From Rhodocyclaceae bacterium (lineage in GTDB: Bacteria; Pseudomonadota; Gammaproteobacteria; Burkholderiales; Rhodocyclaceae), in NCBI GenBank assembly GCA_020445945.1, contig JAGRFQ010000013.1, forward strand, positions 1 through 51,954: DNA of 51,954 bases, given 5' to 3'. Shown here in pieces: positions 16,684 through 29,717 of the stretch; within the stretch, counting starts at the first letter, position 1, and each line of letters begins with the position of its first letter. The position numbers and the translations under genes are program-made. The notes under the pieces were generated by a model. That model had not been told where the DNA came from. It did not search any database and saw only the letters and a list, made by a program, of their open reading frames with translations.

Positions 16684-18351
16684 ATGCATGAACCGTTTGC
16701 CGAGCTGGCCCTGCTGTTGCTGATCGCCGCGGCGGTGGGTGCGCTGGCGGTGCGCCTGCGCCAGCCGGTGCTGATTGCCTACATCGTGGTGGGCATCGCG
16801 GTGGGCCCCGCCGGCTTCGAGCTGGTGCGCGCGCATGACCAGATCGACCTGCTCGCCCAGGTGGGCATTGCGGTGCTGCTGTTCCTGGTGGGCCTCAAGC
16901 TCGATCTGCAGCATGTGCGCCATATCGGCCCGGTGGCGCTGGCCACCGGCCTGGGGCAGCTGTTCTTCACCATCGTGATCGGCTTCGGGCTGATCCTGCT
17001 CATGGGGCGCGACTGGCTCACCGCGCTGTATGTGGCGGTGGCGCTGACCTTTTCGAGCACCATCATCATCATCAAGCTGCTCTCCGACAAGCGCGAGCTC
17101 GACTCGCTGCACGGGCGCATCGCGGTGGGCTTCCTGATCGTGCAGGACATTGCCGTGGTGCTCGCCATGATGGCCATGAGCGCCCTGCGCACCGCCGGCG
17201 AGCACGACGCCGGCGTGCTGCTGGTGGCCGCCTCCATCGTGGGCCGCGTGCTGCTCGCCGCCGGGCTGCTGTACGCGCTCATGCGCTTCGTGCTCTCGCC
17301 GCTGGTGCGCACCATGGCGCACTCGCAGGAGCTGCTGCTGATCTTTGCCATCGCCTGGGGCACGGCGCTGGCGGCGCTGGGCGAGTGGGCCGGCTTCTCG
17401 AAGGAGGCCGGCGCCTTCCTGGCCGGCTTCTCGCTGGCCTCCACGCCGTTTCGCGACGCCATTGGCGCGCGCCTGACCGGCATCCGCGACTTCCTGCTGC
17501 TGTTCTTCTTCATCGACCTGGGCGCCAAGCTCGACTTCTCCGCCCTCGGCGGCGAGCTGTGGCCGGCGCTGGCCCTGTCGGCCTTCGTGCTCATCGGCAA
17601 CCCGCTGATCGTGATGGCCATCATGGGCTTCATGGGCTATCGCAAGCGCACCGGCTTCATGGCCGGGCTGACCGTAGCGCAGATCAGCGAGTTCTCCATC
17701 ATCTTCGTGGCCATGGGCATATCGCTGGGCCATGTGGGCACCGACGCGCTCGGCCTGACCACCCTCGTGGGCATCGTCACCATTGCCCTGTCGACCTACA
17801 TGATCCTGTACTCGCAGCCGCTGTTCGAGCGCATCGGCCCCCTGCTCGACATCTTCGAGCGTCGCCGCCCGCACCGCGAGATGGCGGTCGAGCAGCAGCG
17901 GCCGTCCGAAGCGCCGCCGCAGGTGGTGATCTTCGGCCTCGGCCGCTACGGCGCCCGCCTGCTCACCTCGCTGCGCAAGCGGGGCGTGCCGGTACTCGGC
18001 GTCGACTTCGACCCCGAAACCGTGCGCCGCCTGCGCCGGCACGGCTGCGCGGTGCGCTTCGGCGACGGCGAGGACCCGGCGTTTCTCGACACGCTGCCGG
18101 TCAACACCGCGCAATGGATCGTCACCACGCTGCCGACCTGGGAATCGAACCGCGGGCTGCTCCATGCACTCCAAGCCATGGCAGTGCCCGCCACCATCAT
18201 CGGCGTGGTGGGTGACGAGGTGCATCGCGCGGCGTTGCATGCTGCCGGTGCGAACCGGATCATCAACCCGTTTCTCGACTCTGCCGATCACACCGCGCAG
18301 ATCCTGGTCGATGCACTCAACCCTGCGGAGGACGCGCCATGCCCCACCTGA
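16684..18351 (+). CDS. Kef/CPA2-type monovalent cation:proton antiporter with TrkA-N domain
   Basis: A 555-residue membrane protein. Residues 1-385 are the Na+/H+ exchanger fold (about 12-13 helices; GPAGFELVRAHDQIDLLAQ, TFSSTIIIIKLLSDK, FSKEAGAFLAGFSLA). From residue 413 there is a Rossmann TrkA-N domain with GLGRYG and the acidic strand end GVDFDPE, which binds nucleotide and gates transport in KefB/KefC/YbaL relatives. No C-terminal TrkA-C is present. The start chosen is ATG 16684, with AGGAG eight bases upstream; an ATG at 16666 lies inside the previous gene. It overlaps the next gene by 13 nt. K+ or Na+ in exchange for H+ is the expected reaction; the ion is inferred from the family. Confidence 0.9.
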   Translation: MHEPFAELALLLLIAAAVGALAVRLRQPVLIAYIVVGIAVGPAGFELVRAHDQIDLLAQVGIAVLLFLVGLKLDLQHVRHIGPVALATGLGQLFFTIVIGFGLILLMGRDWLTALYVAVALTFSSTIIIIKLLSDKRELDSLHGRIAVGFLIVQDIAVVLAMMAMSALRTAGEHDAGVLLVAASIVGRVLLAAGLLYALMRFVLSPLVRTMAHSQELLLIFAIAWGTALAALGEWAGFSKEAGAFLAGFSLASTPFRDAIGARLTGIRDFLLLFFFIDLGAKLDFSALGGELWPALALSAFVLIGNPLIVMAIMGFMGYRKRTGFMAGLTVAQISEFSIIFVAMGISLGHVGTDALGLTTLVGIVTIALSTYMILYSQPLFERIGPLLDIFERRRPHREMAVEQQRPSEAPPQVVIFGLGRYGARLLTSLRKRGVPVLGVDFDPETVRRLRRHGCAVRFGDGEDPAFLDTLPVNTAQWIVTTLPTWESNRGLLHALQAMAVPATIIGVVGDEVHRAALHAAGANRIINPFLDSADHTAQILVDALNPAEDAPCPT

Positions 18352-19226
18352 ATACCGTGCTTGCCACCACCGATCTGTCGGCGCCGGCGCGGCACGCCGC
18401 ACAACGGGCCGCTCTGCTGGCCAATCAAACCGGCGCCCGCCTGGAGTTGCTGCATGTGCTGGAGAAGACAGCGCTTGAGGCGCTGCAGGCCACGTTCTTC
18501 GACCAGGACGCCGCAGTGGCTGAACGGGTTCGCGAGCTGGCCCGCGAGGCGCTCGACCAGCTGGCCACCGACATCGGCGAACCGCTGGGCATCACCGCCG
18601 GGTTGCATCTGGAAGAAGGCACGGTGCTCGACATCATCGCCACCCAGGCCGACCGCCTGGACGCCAGCCTGCTCGTGCTCGGCGCACGCGGCACCGACTT
18701 CATGCGCCAGTGGCTGCTCGGTGCCACCGCCGAGCGCCTGCTGCGCAAGGTCCGCCGACCGATTCTGGCGGTCAAGCAACCCGCACGCGAACCCTACCGG
18801 AACGTGCTCGTCGCAGTCGATTTTTCCTCATGGTCGGCCGCTGCCGTGCGCCTGGCACGTGCCGTCGCGCCGCGGGCGGAGCTGACCCTGTTGCACACCT
18901 TCGAACTGCCCTATGAAGGCAAACTGCGCCTCGCTTTCGTGGAAGAAGAAGTCATCCTCGGCCACCGCGCCAAGGCACGCAAGGCGGCGGTCGCCCGCCT
19001 GCACCAATTCGCCACCGACGTCGGGCTGAGCGGCACTGACTGGCAGGCGTCGGTCATCCACGGCGACACCTCGATGCGCGTGCTCGAACAGGAAGAAGAG
19101 CTTGGAACCGACCTGATCGTACTCGGAAAGCATGGCGCCGGCATGACCGAAGAACTCCTGCTCGGCAGCGTCACCAAGCATGTGCTGGCGCATGCACGCA
19201 GCGATGTGCTGGCCGCGTATCGCTGA
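18339..19226 (+). CDS. Tandem universal stress protein (UspA-type, two domains)
   Basis: A 295-residue cytoplasmic protein of two Usp domains (about 1-145 and 148-295). The second has the complete ATP-binding signature G-x2-G-x9-G-S (GKHGAGMTEELLLGS). The first has GARGTDFMRQWLLGA, where the final S/T is A, so nucleotide binding may be weaker there. Each domain starts with the usual V-x-V/T-D-F/L strand (VLATTDLS, VLVAVDFS). Start ATG 18339 has CGGAGGA upstream and overlaps the antiporter gene, pointing to coupled translation. Tandem Usp proteins commonly accompany transporters in oxygen- or energy-responsive operons; a regulatory role for the antiporter is possible but unproven. Confidence 0.92.
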   Translation: MPHLNTVLATTDLSAPARHAAQRAALLANQTGARLELLHVLEKTALEALQATFFDQDAAVAERVRELAREALDQLATDIGEPLGITAGLHLEEGTVLDIIATQADRLDASLLVLGARGTDFMRQWLLGATAERLLRKVRRPILAVKQPAREPYRNVLVAVDFSSWSAAAVRLARAVAPRAELTLLHTFELPYEGKLRLAFVEEEVILGHRAKARKAAVARLHQFATDVGLSGTDWQASVIHGDTSMRVLEQEEELGTDLIVLGKHGAGMTEELLLGSVTKHVLAHARSDVLAAYR

Positions 19227-19259
19227 GCGACCCAACGGCCATCCACCCCGCCCGGCCCG

Positions 19260-19763
19260 CTACGACACCCCCGCCGCCGCAACCAGCGCACAGCGGGCAA
19301 CGTCGAATTCGGGGAAACTGCCGCGCAAAAACAGTTGCGCCTCGCAAGCGCGCAGGCGGCGCGTCACCTCCCGCCCGAGATTCATCTGGATCAGCGCAAA
19401 CTGCTCCATGTCGCGCTCCGCCACCGCGAGCAGCGACGCGGAACTGATCTCGAGCAAGCGCGCCGCCTCGCTGGCCAGTGCGGACGCACTGCGCGGCATC
19501 AGATCGAACAGGGCCATCTCGCCCACACAGTCGCCGCGCTTGAGTGCACTGAGCAGGTAGTGCCGGCCCCGGTCCTGCTTGAGAATCGCCAGCGCCCCCT
19601 CTTCGACCACGAACATCGACCCCGACGCGTCGCCCTCGCGCAGCAACCAGTCGCCACGCGCAAGCACTACCGTTTTCCCATGCGCGAGCAGAAAATCGAT
19701 GATGTCCTCGCGGATGGCGCCAAAGACGGGGGTTTCGCGCAGCAAGCGCGCATGCAAACTCAT
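19260..19763 (-). CDS. Cyclic-nucleotide-binding (cNMP) domain protein without HTH
   Basis: A 167-residue protein in which residues 5-125 form a CRP-like cNMP-binding beta-roll (ETPVFGAIREDIIDFLL, GDWLLREGDASGSMFVVEEG, GDCVGEMALFD, RSASALASEAARLLEIS). The phosphate-binding cassette G-E-M-A-L-x-x-x-x-R-S-A is recognisable. The C-terminal 40 residues have no helix-turn-helix, so this is not a classical CRP/FNR regulator and may act through protein contacts or as part of a signalling pair. Start ATG 19763 is preceded by AGGAGG; the frame extends further upstream but without this signal. It converges on the Usp gene, 33 nt away. Confidence 0.85.
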   Translation of the reverse strand: MSLHARLLRETPVFGAIREDIIDFLLAHGKTVVLARGDWLLREGDASGSMFVVEEGALAILKQDRGRHYLLSALKRGDCVGEMALFDLMPRSASALASEAARLLEISSASLLAVAERDMEQFALIQMNLGREVTRRLRACEAQLFLRGSFPEFDVARCALVAAAGVS

Positions 19764-19905
19764 GCCCCCCTCCTGCCCGCACTCCATGAACTGATCACGA
19801 TGGCTCCCTCGGGAAGAAATCCCGCGCCACGACATCGGCACTTCCAGCATAGACCAGGGGCACGGCAGCAAACCGCAAGATCATGAAAATTGCCATCGCC
19901 AGAAC

Positions 19906-19937
19906 GTAAAAAGCCCGGCTGACGCCGGGCTTTTTAC
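19906..19937 (-). terminator. Intrinsic terminator of the tRNA operon
   Basis: GTAAAAAGCCCGGC-TGAC-GCCGGGCTTTTTAC forms a strong 7-bp GC stem extended by A/T pairs, with T-runs in both orientations. It begins 7 nt after the CCA end of tRNA-His, so it ends the minus-strand tRNA transcript and may also stop read-through from the other side. Confidence 0.9.
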
Positions 19938-19943
19938 TGTATT

Positions 19944-20019
19944 TGGGGCGACATGCCGGTCTCGAACCGGCGACCCTTGGAATCACAATCCAATGCTCTA
20001 CCAACTGAGCTAATGCCGC
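19944..20019 (-). tRNA. tRNA-His (anticodon GTG)
   Basis: Read on the minus strand the cloverleaf is complete: acceptor GCGGCAT/ATGTCGC, D arm TAGCTCAGTTGGTAGAGC, anticodon stem TTGGA/TCCAA with loop TTGTGAT (anticodon GTG), T arm GCCGG/CCGGC with TTCGAGA. C73 and encoded CCA follow. The base before position 1 is G (20020), giving the extra G-1:C73 pair that identifies tRNA-His. It is the last of three tRNAs before the terminator. Confidence 0.95.
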
Positions 20020-20062
20020 CGCCGTCTGGTGGGATGCCGCCAATGCGTCATCCGATAACCTC

Positions 20063-20139
20063 TGGCCTGCCCGGCAGGGATCGAACCTGCAACCCCCGGC
20101 TTAGAAGGCCGGTGCTCTATCCAATTGAGCTACGGGCAG
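20063..20139 (-). tRNA. tRNA-Arg (anticodon TCT)
   Basis: Minus-strand cloverleaf: acceptor CTGCCCG/CGGGCAG, anticodon stem CCGGC/GCCGG with loop CTTCTAA (anticodon TCT, reads AGA/AGG), T arm GCAGG-TTCGATC-CCTGC, discriminator G, CCA encoded. It lies between tRNA-Pro and tRNA-His in one transcript. Confidence 0.95.
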
Positions 20140-20168
20140 ATCCCGCACGGGCACTCCGGGGTGAGCTC

Positions 20169-20245
20169 TGGTCGGGGTGGAGGGATTCGAACCCCCGACA
20201 TCTTGCTCCCAAAGCAAGCGCGCTACCGGACTGCGCTACACCCCG
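20169..20245 (-). tRNA. tRNA-Pro (anticodon TGG)
   Basis: Minus-strand cloverleaf: acceptor CGGGGTG/CACCCCG, D arm TAGCGCAGTCCGGTAGCGC, anticodon stem CTTGC/GCAAG with loop TTTGGGA (anticodon TGG), T arm with GGTTCGAATCC, discriminator A, CCA encoded. First tRNA of the cluster, starting 11 nt after the -10 element of the cluster promoter. Confidence 0.95.
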
Positions 20246-20255
20246 AGAAGGCGAG

Positions 20256-20284
20256 ATATTACACACTTGATTTGGGGCCGTCAA
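20256..20284 (-). promoter_or_regulatory. Promoter of the Pro-Arg-His tRNA operon
   Basis: On the minus strand TTGACG (20284-20279) and TAATAT (20261-20256) are separated by exactly 17 nt. The -10 box ends 10 nt before tRNA-Pro, as expected for a stable-RNA promoter. Confidence 0.75.
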
Positions 20285-20327
20285 ACACGAAAAAGGCCCG
20301 CCAAATCAGGCCAGAATGCGCATCGAC

Positions 20328-20356
20328 TTGCGGCTCCGTGCGCTTTCTGATATTAA
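20328..20356 (+). promoter_or_regulatory. Candidate dksA promoter
   Basis: TTGCGG and TATTAA are separated by 17 nt and sit 32 nt upstream of the dksA ATG. Matches to consensus are moderate. It is back to back with the tRNA promoter. Confidence 0.5.
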
Positions 20357-20387
20357 ATCGCCTTCACCCCGATCGGAATGACAACGC

Positions 20388-20813
20388 ATGGCTGACGATA
20401 CTCTGCACAAGCAGTTTCCGCCGTATGTGCTCGCCAAGGGCGAGGATTATATGAGCGAGAAGCAGCTGGACCATTTTCGCGAGATTCTTTCGTCGCTCAA
20501 AAATGAGTTGATGGGCGATATCGAGCGGACCGTGCACACCATGCAAGATGAGGCCACGGTGTTTGCGGACCCCAATGACCGCGCCAGCCAGGAATCCGAC
20601 ATTGCGCTTGAGTTGCGCAACCGGGACCGCGAGCGCAAGCTCATCAAGAAAATTGACGAAGCGCTGGGGCGCATCGCGTCGGGCGAGTATGGATATTGCG
20701 ACAGCTGCGGTGTCGAGATCGGCCTGAAGCGACTTGAGGCGCGGCCGACAGCGACGATGTGCATCGACTGCAAGACGCTTGAGGAGATTCGCGAGCGCCA
20801 AGTCGCCAAATAG
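20388..20813 (+). CDS. dksA: RNA polymerase-binding transcription factor DksA
   Basis: A 141-residue protein close to the usual length of about 150. The coiled coil (about 30-100) carries DPNDRASQESDIALELR, whose acidic tip residues (DPNDRAS) enter the polymerase secondary channel. The C-terminal zinc finger has four cysteines, C104, C107, C125 and C128 (CDSCG ... CIDC). With ppGpp, DksA lowers rRNA and tRNA transcription and activates amino-acid biosynthesis genes. It is divergent from a tRNA operon, a natural DksA target, and is followed by a bidirectional terminator shared with pnp. Confidence 0.97.
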   Translation: MADDTLHKQFPPYVLAKGEDYMSEKQLDHFREILSSLKNELMGDIERTVHTMQDEATVFADPNDRASQESDIALELRNRDRERKLIKKIDEALGRIASGEYGYCDSCGVEIGLKRLEARPTATMCIDCKTLEEIRERQVAK

Positions 20814-20859
20814 CGCACCGCATGCGCGATCCGTGCCGGCCGCGTCGCGTGGGCCGGGC

Positions 20860-20891
20860 AAAAAAAGAGGCGCCCGAAGGTGCCTCTTTTT
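20860..20891. terminator. Bidirectional terminator between dksA and pnp
   Basis: AAAAAGAGGCGCC-CGAA-GGTGCCTCTTTTT forms a stem with A- and T-runs on both sides. It lies 46 nt after the dksA stop and 14 nt after the pnp stop, serving both convergent genes. Confidence 0.9.
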
Positions 20892-20905
20892 CGTTCACCG
20901 CTCGA

Positions 20906-23005
<2,100 letters not shown>

Positions 23006-23038
23006 TGGAATGTCCTTTTTCAATGGTGGCGGCAAGCA

Positions 23039-23054
23039 ACAACCGCCGGGTTGT
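23039..23054 (-). promoter_or_regulatory. Small hairpin in the pnp leader
   Basis: ACAACC-CGGC-GGTTGT forms a 6-bp hairpin 34 nt upstream of the TTG start. In enterobacteria the pnp leader is folded and cut by RNase III as part of PNPase autoregulation. A similar role here is only a guess. Confidence 0.3.
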
Positions 23055-23097
23055 ATTCATGTCATGTCAACGGCCCGGCATGCGCGCCGCAAAACGC

Positions 23098-23129
23098 AAA
23101 AACCGGCGCGGCCGAAAGGCTCACACCGG
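23098..23129 (-). terminator. Intrinsic terminator after rpsO
   Basis: On the minus strand CCGGTGTGAGCC-TTTC-GGCCGCGCCGG pairs over 11 positions (two G-T pairs, one bulged A), followed by TTTTT. It lies 56 nt after the rpsO stop and would separate rpsO from pnp expression. Confidence 0.75.
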
Positions 23130-23185
23130 CTTGGATGGAACAGCTGGCGGACGCGGATAACGTCATCGCCACAACAACCGCCTGC

Positions 23186-23455
23186 TTACTTGCGCAGACC
23201 GAGGCGTTCGATCAGGCTGCGATAGCTATCCACATTGGTACGCTTCAGATAGTCGAGCAGCTTGCGACGCTGGCTCACCATCTTGAGCAGCCCGCGACGG
23301 GAGTGGTGATCTTTGGCGTTGGCCTTGAAGTGGCCCGTGAGACCATTGATGCGACCGGTCAGAAGCGCCACCTGAACTTCAGGTGAGCCGGTGTCGCCCT
23401 GCGCACGCTGGAAGTCCCCAACAATTTGCGCCTTCTGTGCTAAATCGAGAGCCAT
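23186..23455 (-). CDS. rpsO: 30S ribosomal protein S15
   Basis: An 89-residue protein, the normal S15 length. It carries the family signature [23 protein letters not shown] followed by LLDYLKRTN, residues that contact the three-way junction of 16S rRNA helices 20-22. ATG 23455 is the standard start ([12 protein letters not shown]). A consensus promoter lies 46-74 nt upstream and a terminator follows, so rpsO can be made independently of the rest of the operon. S15 represses its own mRNA in several bacteria; no such leader fold was identified here. Confidence 0.97.
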   Translation of the reverse strand: MALDLAQKAQIVGDFQRAQGDTGSPEVQVALLTGRINGLTGHFKANAKDHHSRRGLLKMVSQRRKLLDYLKRTNVDSYRSLIERLGLRK

Positions 23456-23500
23456 GTAAACGTTACTCTTTAGTTGAATGCTGTTTTTGGAAAAGCGGGG

Positions 23501-23529
23501 ATTATAACGGCGCGCCCCGGCAAACTCAA
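23501..23529 (-). promoter_or_regulatory. rpsO promoter
   Basis: On the minus strand TTGAGT (23529-23524) and a perfect TATAAT (23506-23501) are 17 nt apart, between truB and rpsO. The predicted start near 23494 gives a leader of about 40 nt. Confidence 0.8.
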
Positions 23530-23555
23530 GGATGAAACATTTTTTTGTTGTACTT

Positions 23556-24473
23556 TCAAGCACCTTCACCCGTAGAGACCAAGCGCCGAGAACGCAGCAC
23601 AGCCGAATCATCGACTCGCCCCAGCCCCAGAAAAGTCGTGCCGAGATACACCCGATAGTCGCCCGCCGGCGTGCCATCGAGCGGCACACACTGCCCCTGG
23701 CAAAGCCGATGGGCATCTGCGTCCGGCAGGGTCAGCGCCGGCAAAGCACCGATCAGGCAGTCCACCGGCAACAAGCGGGCACGCGCAGCCAGGCCTTCGG
23801 CCTCGACCTGCGCCATCGACAAGGCATCTTCAATGCCAAAACGCCCGATCGCAGTACGCCGCAAAGCCGTCAGGTGTGCACCGCAACCGAGCATGTGACC
23901 GATGTCTTCGCCCAGCGTACGCACGTACGTGCCCTTGCTGCAGCGCACCACCATGTCGAACGTATCGTCGGCAAGCAACGTGCATTGCAAATCGTAGATG
24001 TGCACCCGGCGGCGCTTGCGCTCGATGTCGACGCCCTCGCGTGCATAAACGTAGAGCGGCTTGCCCGCGTGTTTCAGGGCCGAATACATCGGCGGCATCT
24101 GCTCGATTTCGCCCCTGAAGCACGCGGCAGCCGCGGCGAGTTGCGCCGCATTGACCACCACCGGCGCACGCGAAAGCACTTCGCCCTCGGCATCGCCCGT
24201 GCTCGTCGACACGCCGAGCTTGACCGTCGCGCGATAGGCCTTGTCGGCATCGAGCAAGGCCTGTGAAAATTTGGTGGACTCGCCAAAGGCCAGCGGCAGC
24301 AGACCGGTTGCCAGCGGATCGAGGGTGCCGGTGTGGCCGGCCTTGGCGGCACCGAGCACACGCCGCGCGCGCTGCAGCGCAGCGTTGGAGCTGATTCCCG
24401 ACGGCTTGTCGAGCAACAGCACACCATCTACCCGTTCGCGCAAGGGCTTCGGGCGGTCAGTCGTCCGGGTCAT
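23556..24473 (-). CDS. truB: tRNA pseudouridine(55) synthase
   Basis: A 305-residue enzyme that isomerises U55 in the T loop of tRNAs. The catalytic motif [12 protein letters not shown] has the nucleophile D52. KPSGISSN near the N-terminus, the [21 protein letters not shown] block and [15 protein letters not shown] are typical of TruB. A C-terminal region of about 70 residues ([18 protein letters not shown]) resembles the PUA-like extension. Its ATG lies inside the 3' end of rbfA (17-nt overlap), indicating coupled translation. Confidence 0.97.
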   Translation of the reverse strand: MTRTTDRPKPLRERVDGVLLLDKPSGISSNAALQRARRVLGAAKAGHTGTLDPLATGLLPLAFGESTKFSQALLDADKAYRATVKLGVSTSTGDAEGEVLSRAPVVVNAAQLAAAAACFRGEIEQMPPMYSALKHAGKPLYVYAREGVDIERKRRRVHIYDLQCTLLADDTFDMVVRCSKGTYVRTLGEDIGHMLGCGAHLTALRRTAIGRFGIEDALSMAQVEAEGLAARARLLPVDCLIGALPALTLPDADAHRLCQGQCVPLDGTPAGDYRVYLGTTFLGLGRVDDSAVLRSRRLVSTGEGA

Positions 24474-24846
24474 CCGCGGCGTCGTTGCGTGCCTGGTCTT
24501 CCTTGACCGCCTTGTCGATCAGCGCAGACAGCGCCGCACCGCGCTCGACCGAAGCATCATAGTGAAAATGCAGTTCGGGCAATGTGTGGATACGCACCCG
24601 CTTGCCCAGCTCGCGGCGCAGAAAACCGGAGGCACGGCGCAGGCCGAGCAGGACTTCGTCCAGCCCTTCGCTGCCGTTCATCGAGGTAAAAAACACCTTG
24701 GCATGGGCGTAGTCGGGCGTCACCTCGACATCTGTCAGGGTAATGAACCCGACCCGCGGATCCTTCACTTCCATGCGCAGCAACTCAGCCAGCTCGCGGC
24801 GGATCTGTTCGCTGACCCGCTGCGCACGTGAAAAGTCTTTCGCCAT
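24457..24846 (-). CDS. rbfA: 30S ribosome-binding factor A
   Basis: A 129-residue KH-fold protein needed for 16S rRNA 5'-end maturation and cold adaptation. Family motifs include the N-terminus RVSEQIRRELAELLRMEVKDPR, the LTDVEVTPDYAHAKVFF strand, and RRELGKRVRIHTLPELHFHYD. It sits 12 nt after infB and overlaps truB, as in most proteobacteria. Confidence 0.96.
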   Translation of the reverse strand: MAKDFSRAQRVSEQIRRELAELLRMEVKDPRVGFITLTDVEVTPDYAHAKVFFTSMNGSEGLDEVLLGLRRASGFLRRELGKRVRIHTLPELHFHYDASVERGAALSALIDKAVKEDQARNDAADDPDD

Positions 24847-24858
24847 CGCTGCCCCGGC

Positions 24859-27642
<2,784 letters not shown>

Positions 27643-27655
27643 GGTTCCCCCCGTC

Positions 27656-29128
27656 TTACTCGAACCAATGCGCACGTGCCACGGTGATCAGTTCCACAGC
27701 CTTCGATTCTTCGATGCCGGTCATTTCGACCAGCTCATCCGTTGCCAGATCGGCCAGGTCATCGCGTGTCTTCACGCCATGCGTCGCCAGTGTGGCAGCC
27801 AGTTCCTTCTCCATCCCCTCGAGGCTGATCAGATCCTCGGAGACGCTTTCAAGCTGCTCCTCGGTCACGATCGCTTCGGTCAGCAATACGTTGCGTGCGC
27901 GATCGCGCAGTTCGTTCACGGTGTCTTCATCGAAGGCTTCGATTTCAAGCACTTCCGACAGCGGCACGTAAGCGATTTCCTCCAGCGAGGTAAAGCCTTC
28001 GTCGATCAGGATGTCGGCAACTTCCTCGTCGACGTCGAGCCGCTCCATGAACAGGCTGCGCAAGGCGTTGCGCTCCTCGCCGGAGCGCTGGGCCGACTCT
28101 TCCTCGCTCATCAGGTTGATCGACCAGCCCGCCAGCTCCGATGCGAGCTTGACGTTCTGGCCGCTGCGCCCGATGGCGATCGCCAGGTTGTTCTCGTCGA
28201 CCACCACATCCATCGAATGGGTTTCTTCGTCGACAACGATCGAGCTCACTTCGGCCGGCTGCAGCGCGGCGATCACGAACTGCGCCGGATCGGGCGACCA
28301 GACGATGATGTCGATCTGCTCACCGCCGATCTCGTTGCGCACCGCGGTCACGCGCGAGCCGCGCAACCCGACGCAGGTGCCGATCGGGTCGATCCGCGGA
28401 TCGTGGGCCTCGACGGCGATCTTGGCACGCAGGCCCGGATCGCGGGCGCAGGCCTTGATTTCAAGCAGCCCGTCTTCGATCTCCGGCACTTCGAGCTCGA
28501 ACAGCTTCATCAGGAATTCGGGCGCCGTGCGCGACAGGATCAGCTGCGGGCCGCGTGCGTTGCGGTCGATGCGCAGCAAGTAGGCTTTCACCCGATCGCC
28601 AACGCGCAGGTTTTCCTTCTGGATCATCTGCTCGCGCGGCAGCATGGCTTCGAGCCGCCCGACTTCGATGATCGCGTTGCCGCGCTCCATGCGCTTGATG
28701 CTGCCGCTGACCAGAAATTCCTTGCGCTCCAGGAAATCGTTGAGCACCTGCTCGCGCTCGGCATCACGGATCTTCTGGAGGATGACCTGCTTCGCCGCCT
28801 GGGCACCAATGCGGCCGAAATCGATCGGCTCGAGCGCCTCCTCGATGTACTCGCCCACTTCGATGTCCGCCACTTCCTCGCGGGCGTCGATGATGCCCAT
28901 CTGGGCCTCGTCATTCTCGACTTCGGCATCGGGCAGCACCAGCCAGCGGCGGTAGGATTCGTAGTCGCCGGTTTCGCGGTCGATCGTCACACGCACGTCG
29001 GCATCGTCGTGAATGCGCTTCTTCGTGGCTGAGGCCAGAGCGGATTCCAGCGAGGCAAACACGATGTCCTTGGCGACGTTTTTCTCGCGCGCCAGCGCGT
29101 CCACAAGCAGCAAGATTTCGCGGCTCAT
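27656..29128 (-). CDS. nusA: Transcription termination/antitermination factor NusA
   Basis: A 490-residue protein with an N-terminal polymerase-binding domain (1-130), S1 (about 131-200), KH1 and KH2 ([39 protein letters not shown]), and two C-terminal acidic repeats that contact the alpha subunit C-terminal domain, so it is the long proteobacterial form. It controls pausing, intrinsic termination and rRNA antitermination. The gene is 13 nt upstream of the infB start. The terminator in the rimP leader upstream would offer NusA a way to control its own operon. Confidence 0.97.
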   Translation of the reverse strand: MSREILLLVDALAREKNVAKDIVFASLESALASATKKRIHDDADVRVTIDRETGDYESYRRWLVLPDAEVENDEAQMGIIDAREEVADIEVGEYIEEALEPIDFGRIGAQAAKQVILQKIRDAEREQVLNDFLERKEFLVSGSIKRMERGNAIIEVGRLEAMLPREQMIQKENLRVGDRVKAYLLRIDRNARGPQLILSRTAPEFLMKLFELEVPEIEDGLLEIKACARDPGLRAKIAVEAHDPRIDPIGTCVGLRGSRVTAVRNEIGGEQIDIIVWSPDPAQFVIAALQPAEVSSIVVDEETHSMDVVVDENNLAIAIGRSGQNVKLASELAGWSINLMSEEESAQRSGEERNALRSLFMERLDVDEEVADILIDEGFTSLEEIAYVPLSEVLEIEAFDEDTVNELRDRARNVLLTEAIVTEEQLESVSEDLISLEGMEKELAATLATHGVKTRDDLADLATDELVEMTGIEESKAVELITVARAHWFE

Positions 29129-29152
29129 TGATTCAAACCTCCAGACCGAAGC

Positions 29153-29587
29153 TCAAAATTGGGGCACCAGGCGTGCTTTCTCGACTTCCTCGAACGGAAT
29201 CTCCAGCACGCCGGTCGACTGCACCAGAAGCACCTTCCCGTCCTCGAAGCCTTTCAGCACCCCCGAAAAATTTCGCTGATTTCCTTCGTTGAGCGGCAGG
29301 CGTGTGCGCAGCTGGACGGTTTCGCCGGCAAAGCGGGCGAAATCAGCGGCCTTTTTGAGCGGACGATCCAGCCCCGGCGAAGACACTTCGAGGCGATCGA
29401 ACTCGATGTTCTCGACCTCGAACACCCGCGTCAGCTGGTTGCTGACCGCGGCGCAGTCGTCCACGGTGACACCACGCTGGATATCGATAAATACCCGCAA
29501 CAGACGAACCTTCGGAGAGGTTTCGAAATCGACAAGCTCGAAACCCAGACCACTGACGACTTGTTCAACGCGCCCGAGCAAATCCAT
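29153..29587 (-). CDS. rimP: Ribosome maturation factor RimP
   Basis: A 144-residue protein with the two-domain RimP layout. The N-terminal part has GFELVDFE and LRVFIDIQRGVTVDDCAAVSNQL; the middle has LEVSSPGLDRPLKKAADFARFAG; a C-terminal SH3-like barrel follows. It aids 30S assembly. First gene of the operon, 24 nt before nusA, with a promoter and leader terminator directly upstream. Confidence 0.96.
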   Translation of the reverse strand: MDLLGRVEQVVSGLGFELVDFETSPKVRLLRVFIDIQRGVTVDDCAAVSNQLTRVFEVENIEFDRLEVSSPGLDRPLKKAADFARFAGETVQLRTRLPLNEGNQRNFSGVLKGFEDGKVLLVQSTGVLEIPFEEVEKARLVPQF

Positions 29588-29600
29588 TTTTCACGCCCAA

Positions 29601-29627
29601 AAATAAAAAAATGGGCTCTCGCCCATC
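29601..29627 (-). terminator. Leader terminator (attenuator) 14 nt upstream of rimP
   Basis: On the minus strand ATGGGC-GAGA-GCCCAT is followed by TTTTTTATTTTT, a textbook intrinsic terminator. Its T-run ends only 14 nt before the rimP start and it lies downstream of the operon's own promoter, so it can only act as an attenuator. A rimP leader of this kind is a described RNA family in proteobacteria. Confidence 0.75.
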
Positions 29628-29688
29628 CCCATACCACTCAACTGGAAATCGGTGTTTGGTGACCTTTTCTGACCACCAAAACCGTTCG

Positions 29689-29717
29689 ATTATAGCGATT
29701 GCAAAACAGACAAGCAA
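29689..29717 (-). promoter_or_regulatory. Promoter of the rimP-nusA-infB operon
   Basis: TTGCTT (29717-29712) and a perfect TATAAT (29694-29689) are 17 nt apart on the minus strand, directly after the rluB stop codon. The predicted start near 29681 gives a leader of about 95 nt containing the terminator at 29601-29627. Confidence 0.75.

Noticed and set aside
19944-20245. tRNA cluster as an attachment site for the injection operon or island
   Set aside because: The tRNAs are about 9 kb from the island, have no partial tRNA duplicates in the window and no integrase nearby.
23556-23600. Terminator directly after truB
   Set aside because: A T-rich stretch (23538-23546) lies past the truB stop, but no GC stem precedes it in the right orientation.
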